Of a stretch of DNA of 64,000 bases, positions 55,840-63,400 are shown one piece after another. The DNA is taken from NCBI RefSeq assembly GCF_052064335.1, contig NZ_JBQHVU010000004.1, positions 67,154 to 131,153 on the forward strand, given 5' to 3'. The DNA is from Weimeria sp002480925. Lineage in GTDB: Bacteria; Bacillota; Clostridia; Lachnospirales; Lachnospiraceae. The first letter of the stretch is position 1. Every line of letters begins with the position of its first letter. The notes beneath the pieces are model-generated. The model was not told where the DNA came from, searched no databases, and saw only the letters and a list, made by a program, of their open reading frames with translations. Position numbers and translations under genes: made by a program.

Positions 55840-57474
55840 ATGGGTATTGTAATAGATAATATAAAGCTTACTCCATTTGAGGACGAAAAAAAGGGACTTC
55901 TTCGCGAGGCGGCGGGGCGGCTTCGTATAAGCGAGAAGGCGATCGACAGGCTTACTATCCTTAGGAAATCTGTCGATGCAAGGAAGAAACCTGACGTCGT
56001 TCTTTTATACCAGGTAGCCGTTTTTGGAGCCTTCAACGAAAAGAAGCTCCTGACAGATCGCCATATAAAAAATATTAGAAGATACGAGAAAAAAGTATAT
56101 AGGATAAAACATAAGACCTCAGACCTCGCACCTCACACCTCACACCTCACACCTCTCACCTCACAAAAACGCCCTGTAGTCGTAGGCTTAGGTCCTGCCG
56201 GTCTTTTCGCGGGACTTATCCTCGCTGAGGAGGGCCGCTCTCCTATTATAATAGAAAGAGGAGAACCGGGTGAGAAGAGAAAGGCCGATGTAGAGGAATT
56301 CTTCAGGACAGGTCACCTCCGTCCTGACTCCAATGTCCAGTTCGGAGAGGGAGGGGCAGGAGCCTTTTCTGACGGCAAGCTTAATACAGGAGTCCATGAC
56401 AGGGAGGGCCGCAACAGGTTCGTGCTTGAGACCTTTGTGAAATACGGCGCGCCGGAGGAGATACTCTATGACGCAAAGCCTCATATAGGGACAGACCGCC
56501 TTACTGGCGTGATAGGCAACATAAGAAGAGCCATAGAGGAAAAGGGCGGTGAGGTCAGATTCCAGACCAGGCTTAGCAGGATCATAATAGAGTCATCTCA
56601 TGTAAGAGGCATAGAGACAGAACATAATGGAGTGATAGACCAGATAGAGACAGATGATCTGATCCTGGCCATAGGACATTCAGCCAGGGATACCTTTTAT
56701 CAGCTCTATAGTCAGGGAGTCCCTATGCAGGCAAAGGAATTTGCCGTAGGCTTTCGTGTCGAGCATCCTCAGGACTTCATCAGCCGGGCCCAGTACGGAG
56801 ACCAAGCAGCAGCGGTCCTTCCGCCAGCACCCTATCGCCTGTCCATGAATGGAGAAAGGCGGCATGTCTATTCCTTCTGTATGTGTCCGGGCGGTTATGT
56901 GGTAAACGCTTCATCTGAGCAGGGCCTTCTGGCTGTAAACGGTATGAGCGACTACGCCAGAGATTCAGCAAACGCCAATTCCGCTATTGTCGTATCAGTA
57001 GGTGACGGGGAATATGACCTGAATGATCCGCTGGGTGCCATAAAGTACCAGCGCTCTCTTGAGAAGAGGGCCTATGATCTCTGCGAGGGACTTATCCCCC
57101 AGCAGCTTTTTGCAGACTTTGTCTCTGACAAGGAAAGCTCATGCTACGGCGACTTCGAATCTCTGACTAAGGGAGGTCATAAGCTTACAAATCTCCGGGG
57201 AATATTCTCCCCTGATATAGAAAATGCCTTTATAGAGGGTATGAACTATTTCGATAAAAGGATAAAGGGCTTCGCCCGTCCTGATGCGATCCTCAGCGGA
57301 GTAGAGAGCCGTACCTCAAGTCCGGTTCGAATACCGCGCGACTCATCCTTCCAGTCATCAATCCGTGGCCTCTATCCATGCGGAGAGGGCGCCGGCTACG
57401 CAGGAGGGATCACATCGGCAGCTATGGATGGTGTGAGAGTGGCTGAAAGTTTCGAGATGAGAGCGAGCTTATAG
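55840..57474 (+). CDS. FAD-dependent oxidoreductase with two repeat insertions
   Basis: 544-aa flavoprotein resembling the uncharacterised FAD-dependent dehydrogenases of COG2509 type. An N-terminal ~85-residue domain is joined by a linker to the FAD domain with VVGLGPAGLFAG (about residue 111 on); EGGAGAFSDGKLNTGV and the C-terminal GLYPCGEGAGYAGGITSAAMDG follow. The linker residues TSDLAPHTSHLTPLTS are encoded by seven 7-bp tandem units. The last residues (FEMRASL) and the stop come from a GA-type hairpin repeat. Both look like invasions tolerated by the protein. No clear ribosome-binding site. Confidence 0.88.
   Translation: MGIVIDNIKLTPFEDEKKGLLREAAGRLRISEKAIDRLTILRKSVDARKKPDVVLLYQVAVFGAFNEKKLLTDRHIKNIRRYEKKVYRIKHKTSDLAPHTSHLTPLTSQKRPVVVGLGPAGLFAGLILAEEGRSPIIIERGEPGEKRKADVEEFFRTGHLRPDSNVQFGEGGAGAFSDGKLNTGVHDREGRNRFVLETFVKYGAPEEILYDAKPHIGTDRLTGVIGNIRRAIEEKGGEVRFQTRLSRIIIESSHVRGIETEHNGVIDQIETDDLILAIGHSARDTFYQLYSQGVPMQAKEFAVGFRVEHPQDFISRAQYGDQAAAVLPPAPYRLSMNGERRHVYSFCMCPGGYVVNASSEQGLLAVNGMSDYARDSANANSAIVVSVGDGEYDLNDPLGAIKYQRSLEKRAYDLCEGLIPQQLFADFVSDKESSCYGDFESLTKGGHKLTNLRGIFSPDIENAFIEGMNYFDKRIKGFARPDAILSGVESRTSSPVRIPRDSSFQSSIRGLYPCGEGAGYAGGITSAAMDGVRVAESFEMRASL
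56117..56165 (+). repeat. In-frame 7-bp tandem array (CCTCACA x7)
   Basis: Seven contiguous heptads of CCTCACA type (third positions vary: CCTCAGA, CCTCGCA, CCTCTCA) make a 49-bp array in the linker of the flavoprotein. Its complement is the AGGTGAG heptad seen at 46.1 and 57.7 kb. Gain or loss of one unit would shift the reading frame. Confidence 0.9.
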
Positions 57475-57712
57475 CGAAGCTCGAATCCGAAACGAAGCCG
57501 TTCTTTGAGATTAATGAGAGCGAGCCATAGGCGAAGCTCGAATTTAGCGAAAAGAACTTCCTTGTTAGCGAGAACGAGTCGTAGACGAAGTTCGAGCCAC
57601 AAGCGAGGCCGTTCTCTGAGATTGGTGAGACCGAGCTGATAAGCGAAGGTCGAACCTAGCGAAGAGAACTTCCTTATAGGCGAAGCTCGAATTTAGCGAA
57701 AAGAACTTCCTT
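57449..57712 (+). repeat. Tandem GA-loop hairpin array (four and a half copies)
   Basis: Four hairpins at 57449-57493, 57500-57557, 57561-57603 and 57611-57669, then a right half alone (57676-57712) identical to 57527-57563. Each consists of 3-6 bp helices separated by GA (left) and GAA or GA (right). The inner helix is GCT/AGC, GCC/GGC, GTC/GAC and GCT/AGC in turn; the next is GAGC/GCTC, GAGC/GCTC, GAAC/GTTC and GACC/GGTC. The outer helix of copies 2 and 4 is GTTCTT/AAGAAC and GTTCTC/GAGAAC. The first copy holds the flavoprotein stop codon. Confidence 0.9.
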
Positions 57713-57720
57713 AGCAAAAT

Positions 57721-57762
57721 AGGTCAGAGGTGAGAGGTGTGAGGTTTTAGGGCCTAGGGTTT
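57721..57762 (+). repeat. Heptad array (AGGnnnn x6) after the hairpin array
   Basis: Six AGG-led 7-bp units in exact phase. The first three are AGGTCAG, AGGTGAG and AGGTGTG; the last two are of AGGG type, so the array joins the two heptad subtypes. It ends 30 nt before the convergent XRE gene. Confidence 0.8.
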
Positions 57763-57792
57763 AGTGGAGAGAACAGTTATGTTTGTTTGCAG

Positions 57793-58083
57793 CTAGTGCA
57801 GTCCCTCTGTTATGATCTTAAGGGCCTGTATCTGTCTGGAGTTAAGGGAGCTTACATCAAGGACTGCCTGAGGCAGCTCCTTTTCCATTCCAAGCAGATA
57901 GTCTGTCGAGCATTTATAGAGGGTGGCAAGCTTCATCAGGACCTTAAGAGAGGGCTCTATATGTCCGTTTTCATAATCGGCAAGTGTAGACGCAGAGATT
58001 CCTATAACTTCAGAAACGACTTTACGTGACAGGCCAAGAGCCTGTCTTTTTTCTTTTAATCTAACAGCAAGCCCTTCTATCAT
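57793..58083 (-). CDS. XRE-family transcriptional regulator
   Basis: 96-aa DNA-binding protein. Residues about 5-62 form a Cro/C1-type helix-turn-helix (LKEKRQALGLSRKVVSEVIGISASTLADYENGHIEPSLKVLMKLATLYKCSTDYLLG). The short C-terminus may mediate dimerisation. GGAGG lies 6 nt upstream. It is divergent from the sigma4/alpha-CTD gene across a 17-bp palindrome that supplies the -35 of both promoters, so autoregulation and control of its neighbour are likely (inference). Confidence 0.93.
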   Translation of the reverse strand: MIEGLAVRLKEKRQALGLSRKVVSEVIGISASTLADYENGHIEPSLKVLMKLATLYKCSTDYLLGMEKELPQAVLDVSSLNSRQIQALKIITEGLH

Positions 58084-58245
58084 CTAAAACCTCCGAGTGG
58101 AACCTTCCTTTTCTTATGTCTTTATTCCGGACAGCCTGATACCATCCATATCAATGGGGCCGCTTCAGATATATGTCATTTCTTTGAAAACATCCGAGAG
58201 CAGCCGATAAGACCTAACTACTATAACCGATAATCTTATATTAAA

Positions 58246-58285
58246 AATATAGAAACTTGCGTTAATAACGCAAAAATGATAAAAT
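58246..58285. promoter_or_regulatory. Divergent promoters sharing a 17-bp palindrome
   Basis: The palindrome TTGCGTTAATAACGCAA (58257-58273) gives TTGCGT on each strand. Rightward: TTGCGT-17-TAAAAT (58280-58285). Leftward: TTGCGT-16-TATATT (58246-58251). A repressor bound here would close both promoters; the adjacent XRE protein is the obvious candidate. Confidence 0.75.
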
Positions 58286-58347
58286 TTCTGCAATGATAGC
58301 AAAAGTCAACACCTATGTCAGGTGTGTGTATTAAAGAAAGGTTTTCA

Positions 58348-59337
58348 ATGCGCTTTTTATCTTCTGATATCAGGCTCTGTGAGGAGTTCGCCAGACGGCT
58401 GTCTCTTGCAGCTTCTCAGATGAAGGACGGTGTCCCGATTTCCAGAGCTCTTGCCGAGGCAGGGATCAGTCATTCTACCTTTTCTACGCTAGTAAAGGGG
58501 CTAAGACAGCGCGAGGCCTCTTTTGTATCGGATCAGGAGATAAGAGAGCTAAGGCCTCTGGCTTGGGAGGATGATCTGGCAGGCGATCTGTTCGAAGAGA
58601 TGGTATATATACCGGGGGATTTTCCTGAGGAGCTTTCACTGATAGAAAGGGAGGAGCTTTCGGATCAGGAAAGGGAGGTTATCGACTTATATTACAGAAA
58701 CAGGCAGAGCACAGGCAAGATAGCAGATAGGCTTTCCATCCATCCTAATACTGTAAGAGCTATAAGGGAGAGGGCTATTAGGAAGCTTAGAAGAAGGCGT
58801 GATGACCTGGTCCTCGGATATGAGTATCTGAAAAGGCTGTCTGACCTGAAGGAACAGTACAGGCAATATAAAAGAGAGCTCTTATGGATAAGTCAGGCCA
58901 GGGCCTTTATAGCAGACCTTGAAAGGGCAGGAGACAGGGAGCTTGATCCTGATCAGATGTTGCCTGAGGAGAAGGCTTACTTTACCAGACAGGGAGTTCG
59001 GACATTAGGCGATGCCATGGAGGCGGATCCATCTGAGATATTCTATGATCTGATAGAGGCAGCAGAGGGCTACGGGGCAGAGCTTATGGCAAGGATGGAC
59101 CTGGAGGAAAGAGACAGGGAGGCGATAGGACCTGATACGCCTCTTTCTAAGACAGGCCTTAGTAGAAGAGCAGTCGAGGCCCTTTCTGCAGAGGGTATCC
59201 ATACAGCAGGAGAGGCGCTTTCGCTGAGTGAAAAGGAGCTTATAGCCGTTCCAGGGATAGGATATGCCCAGATCATAAGGCTCTACTACGAGGCGATCCA
59301 CGGCAGGGAGAGGAGATCAGACAGTAGAGATGAATGA
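58348..59337 (+). CDS. Sigma4-like HTH / RNAP alpha-CTD-like fusion protein
   Basis: 329-aa protein of unusual architecture. An N-terminal helical part (LASQMKDGVPISRALAEAGISHSTFSTLVKG) includes a first possible HTH. Residues about 100-150 read like sigma region 4 (LSDQEREVIDLYYRNRQSTGKIADRLSIHPNTVRAIRERAIRKLRR). The C-terminus contains an alpha-CTD-like helix-hairpin-helix unit (TPLSKTGLSRRAVEALSAEGIHTAGEALSLSEKELIAVPGIG), with a diverged copy before it. It may contact RNA polymerase or upstream DNA. The ATG used has AAAGG 6-7 nt upstream. Function unknown. Confidence 0.8.
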   Translation: MRFLSSDIRLCEEFARRLSLAASQMKDGVPISRALAEAGISHSTFSTLVKGLRQREASFVSDQEIRELRPLAWEDDLAGDLFEEMVYIPGDFPEELSLIEREELSDQEREVIDLYYRNRQSTGKIADRLSIHPNTVRAIRERAIRKLRRRRDDLVLGYEYLKRLSDLKEQYRQYKRELLWISQARAFIADLERAGDRELDPDQMLPEEKAYFTRQGVRTLGDAMEADPSEIFYDLIEAAEGYGAELMARMDLEERDREAIGPDTPLSKTGLSRRAVEALSAEGIHTAGEALSLSEKELIAVPGIGYAQIIRLYYEAIHGRERRSDSRDE

Positions 59338-59408
59338 AGATTATGGCTTGCGTTCAGGAAAATCATAGAATAAGCAGCAGACGGTTATCAGCATAGAAAG
59401 GGATAAAA

Positions 59409-59936
59409 GTGGCAGTAAGGGCAGAAGACCAAAGGGTCGTAAGGACTATAGCAGCTCTTAGAAGGGGCTATACAGACCTGCTTTCGGATTGTGGAATGGA
59501 TCAGATCACAGTAAAGGGACTATGCAGCTATTGCAGGGTCGACAGGAAGACCTTCTATCTGCATTATAAGAACCTTGATGACTTAAAGCACGATATAATA
59601 GACGATGCGGCAGAGGGACTTTGCCAGAGGCTTAAAGGAGATCTGAAGGAGGATATAGGCACGATCTACGACTTCTTCGATAGTAACGATGGGATCTATC
59701 AGCTGATCACCCATGAGGGGCAGGGCGGTATAAGAGGAGACTTTCTCCACAGGATTTTTTCCTCTGATGCCTTCAGCGGATATGGGAGAGGGGCCGATCA
59801 GGATATAGTAGAGGGCTATCTCTATTCGATCTTCTATATCTATTCTGATAACAGGAGGAGGTCAGATCCGGCCGATACCAAGAGGCTTTGCGGCCTCTGC
59901 TTTGATCTGATCCGGAATGGTTTGAAAAAAGATTGA
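59409..59936 (+). CDS. TetR/AcrR-family regulator
   Basis: 175-aa regulator. The N-terminal HTH (RTIAALRRGYTDLLSDCGMDQITVKGLCSYCRVDRKTFYLHYKNLDDL) is typical of TetR proteins of the short dihydroxyacetone-kinase-regulator type. The C-terminal ligand or dimerisation domain is diverged. The start is GTG with AAAGGG upstream. A 7-bp inverted repeat lies 53 nt after its stop and could be an operator for the next transcript. Target unknown. Confidence 0.88.
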   Translation: MAVRAEDQRVVRTIAALRRGYTDLLSDCGMDQITVKGLCSYCRVDRKTFYLHYKNLDDLKHDIIDDAAEGLCQRLKGDLKEDIGTIYDFFDSNDGIYQLITHEGQGGIRGDFLHRIFSSDAFSGYGRGADQDIVEGYLYSIFYIYSDNRRRSDPADTKRLCGLCFDLIRNGLKKD

Positions 59937-59989
59937 AAAAGTTTAATTGATAAAAATAAGACATCTGAGCATATTTTACTGTTTTCCCC

Positions 59990-60008
59990 ACACTTGATAA
60001 GCAAGTGT
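59990..60008. promoter_or_regulatory. Inverted repeat, possible operator
   Basis: ACACTTG and CAAGTGT are perfect 7-bp arms around ATAAG, overlapping a -10-like TAGAAT (60008-60013). No T-run follows, so an operator is more likely than a terminator. Confidence 0.4.
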
Positions 60009-60069
60009 AGAATAAGTCCGTATTTCCAGATTGCGCCGATTTTACGCCTCAGACAAAGAAGATTATAGT

Positions 60070-60270
60070 GGTAAATGTCCTAAGGAGAGAAGCAACACAT
60101 CAGCGTAAGTTGCTATCCATTTCGAAGGCATGAGGGACTCAGGTCCTGATTGCCAGAGGAAAGGCTCTCCCCAAGGACTGTGAAGAAAACACAGTCAGAT
60201 TGACATAGCGGGACGCATCCGCGACAGTCTATCGCCTCGGCTGTGTGAGTGGTTTGGGAGGACGCTCCTT
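60070..60270 (+). ncRNA. Structured leader or small RNA, unassigned
   Basis: At least five stems in 200 nt: AGCAAC/GTTGCT (60091, 60109); GGTCCT/AGGACT (60142, 60174) enclosing AGAG/CTCT; GACTGTG/CACAGTC (60176, 60190); GCGG/CCGC (60208, 60219); AGGA/TCCT (60259, 60266). The AGGACT and GACTGTG arms share four bases, and ACACAG (60189-60194) could instead pair with CTGTGT (60241-60246), so exclusive folds are possible. It matches no riboswitch class I recall. Confidence 0.5.
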
Positions 60271-60305
60271 CACTTGTACCATGATAAACATTCCATGATG
60301 AAGGA

Positions 60306-60424
60306 AGGGGATAGGGCCAAGGGCACAGGGTCCAGGGTTTTGGAGCTTTAGTTTTATCAGAATTTCAAGATTCGGCTAAACTTCAGTAACCCTAACCCCT
60401 AACCCCTAGCACCTAGCCCCTAAA
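60306..60424 (+). repeat. Heptad-repeat hairpin with long loop before surface protein gene
   Basis: Five AGGG heptads (60306, 60313, 60320, 60327, 60334) face five right-arm heptads (60390, 60397, 60404, 60411, 60418). Four blocks pair AGGG/CCCT and the fourth pairs 3 of 4 (ACCT). The loop is about 50 nt, much longer than at 7.4 and 15.3 kb. It ends 12 nt before the ribosome-binding site. Confidence 0.75.
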
Positions 60425-60451
60425 CCTTCGGAAAGTGAGGAATAATAAAAA

Positions 60452-63400
60452 ATGTTAAACATGAAAAAAGGTTTAGCTATCGTACTTGCAGCTGCAACTG
60501 CACTTACCTTCGCTCCTGTAAGCACACTTGGACTTCAGGGCGTAGTTGAGGCACAGGCTGCTACGGCTGTTAACGGATCAGCGACAGTTACGTTTGCCGC
60601 TGACGCTGTCAGCAATGAAACTGGAGTCGTTTCAGGCAACACCACTAATGTTGTAAAAAGTGGTTCTACGTTTACAGTCATACTCAAAGCAACAGGTGAT
60701 AGCGCCATAACTACAGTATCAGTAGCAGTAAAGAAAAAGAGCGATGACACTGTTGCAACAGGGCTCACAGCCGATAAAACAAGTGTTTCTGGCCTGAGCA
60801 AAGCCAAGAGTGAGGTCGTAACTGTTACTGCGGGCGCTACAGCCACATCAGATGACTACTATGTTGAGCTGACAAATGGCACATCAGTAACAAAAGTGCC
60901 ATTCCACTACAACGACAACGCAGCTCAAGATGCAGCAGATACAGCTGCACAGGGAGCTTCAGCTACCTACGGCGGTGTTAAGGATGCTATCATCGCAACA
61001 GACAACACTACTTACAGCCTTGTAAGCAGTGATGTTTCTTTCGACATCGATGGTAAAAACTACACAGCAGACCAGCTTAAGTGGTATCTGACGAAAGCTC
61101 CGAGCACAACTCCTACGAACATGGGATTCACTCAGGGATCAGCAGTTATCACCGAGAGTGGAGCAAATGGCGTAGGAAAGCTTTCTGTGAAGGTAGCAAA
61201 TGCTAAGCAGTTCGCAGATGACACACTCGGGGCTAGTATTGTAGGTGTTTACACCTCAGGTGCTGTAAACAAGATCGTCTACAACCACACGATCTCTGTA
61301 ATAGGTGCTGATCCAGGTGTCATAACAAACGTCTATGACGCAGGCACGATCGCCACTGATGAAGCCACAGTAAACGCTAAAACAACATCTGCTGATCCTC
61401 TCAGCAAGGATTTCCTGGATGGTATACAGTTCATTGGAACCAACAACAAAAAGCTGAACGGATCGAATTCAACTGTTGACTACGCAAATGCTGTGGGTGG
61501 CATCAACTTCGATAAAGGAGGAATCGTCGATTGCGTTAAAGCGGATGGTAACGCTGTAAAGGATTCAACAATCAAAAAGTCTGCTACTACTACTTTAGGC
61601 GACGGCGTATACTATGAGACCTACTATGTTCCTTATACAGATAACACTGAGAATGGAGCAACAGGTGTCAAGTTCATCGCTCAGATCAACCTTGCAGTTT
61701 CTGTAAACGCTGGTCCTTCAATCCAGGTAAGAGAAGGGAACTATGTATATAGTTCTACAAGCAATACCCCTGTTGATGCGAAGGTTATCGACTTAGACCT
61801 TGCTACAAACAAGACCTTTGATCTTGCTTCTCACATCTACTCAAACAAGGATAACACTTCATATTCATATGATGTTGATACCCTGAACGTGACTGTAAGT
61901 GACAAGGGAGTTGTAACAGCTTCTAAGGTTGGTACAGCAGTAGTAAAGATCACTCCGAAGGCTAATGGCGTATCAGGTGCTCCTGTATATGTATTCTTCA
62001 GAGTGAACGCTAACTCAGATGACCAGATCACAGTAACAGGCAAGGATGGAGACAAGGCTACTGTTCTTACTACAAGACAGTACAACGGGAACAACGCTAA
62101 TCTCACAGACGAGAGAGCACTTGCAGCAGCTCAGGTAGGCTATGACCAGATCGAGGTAACAGGTGACGAAACAGCAGATGTCAAGGAGCCTCTTACTGTA
62201 AAGGGAACTGGAAACCTCTCTTATGCACTTGCAACTACACCAAAACATGGTGAGTCAATCGATCCTAAAACTGGTGTTGTAACGATCTCTCATGATTATC
62301 TGAATGCTCAGGCTAAGGCCAACAAGAGTCCGGCATATGTATTCCCTGTAAAGGTTGTTTCTACTGAGACAAAGACTTCTGCACTTACAACCGGATACTT
62401 CTACGTAGTAGTTGACTATGCTGATGCTACAGTTAATGGTCTTCAGAGTTCATATGATCTCGGAACATCAGGAATAGCTACCAGCCGGGCTTCATGGCTC
62501 AATCTTGGAACATCCAGCGTCATCAATCCAAAAGACGACAGTTTTGTTCCTGTACATGTAAGCTCAAATGCTGACCTTACAACTGATGTTCTTGAGAAGA
62601 AAGATCAGCTTGATAACAGCACAATCTACAACAATGATGACAAATCTGCTTTCATAAACAACTTTAATGGTAAGTTATACAGCTTTGTTGAGAGAGCTAC
62701 TGTAGCAGGAAAGACTGAGCACCTTCTTGTTACTGCTAGTGACCCAAGCCGTAAGATTGGTAATACATACAAGGTTGTAACAGTTAAGTCTGTAGCAGGT
62801 CAGAAGAACTACGTAACCAAGATCACGAATGCCGCAACAGGTAAGACTATCTATGAGACGAATGCAGTTACTTCAGGAGCTTCTATCGTAATCGACAAGA
62901 CTACTGTAGTTAAGGTTTCTGTAGCGTATACTCCAGCAGCTTCTCTTAACCCTAAGTCTGATCCTGCATTCACGATCGGTGACGGAGAGAATGCCTTCAA
63001 CTACAACACCCTTAATTACTTCGTGGCAGCTACTGAGAACCCTAAGACTTATGAGGTTACTCTGATCCCGAGCCAGGAAGGAACTCAGATCGTTTCAATC
63101 AATCCTACACAGGGCAGACTTTCTGAGACTGACTACTCTCTTGTAGACAGCGACTCTACAAAGCTTGCTGTTAAGTACGATACTACTCCGGTTCCTGCAA
63201 AAGTAACTGGCTTAAAGATTGCCAACAAGAAGGGTGCTGCTGTCAAGGTTTCATGGAAGAACCAGGGATCTGGCATCAAGTATCGTGTCTACAAGAAGGT
63301 AGGTAACGGTGACTGGGTAGCCAAGAACGTATCCTCAAGCTCAACTTCACTCAAGGTAAAGAAGGGCGCAAAGGTTACTGTAAAGGTTAAGGCTTACGCA

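Larger units (their letters stand above)
59937..60451 (+). other. Long leader region of the surface protein gene
   Basis: 515 nt without a gene. It contains the inverted repeat at 59990, the structured segment at 60070-60270 and a heptad hairpin at 60306-60424, followed by GTGAGG as ribosome-binding site. No confident promoter hexamers were found. Confidence 0.6.

Noticed and set aside
57449..57712. CRISPR array
   Set aside because: The repeats are not constant direct repeats with unique spacers; they are diverged hairpins with complementary changes, and no cas gene is near.
60200..60270. c-di-GMP (GEMM) riboswitch suggested by GGGACGCA
   Set aside because: The remaining conserved GEMM elements and the tetraloop-receptor arrangement are missing.
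7425..60424. Telomere-like repeats (CCCTAAA and TTAGGG resemblances)
   Set aside because: The units vary in three of seven positions and form two facing arms inside a gene-dense chromosome. The likeness to plant or animal telomeres is coincidence of the AGGG block with period 7.
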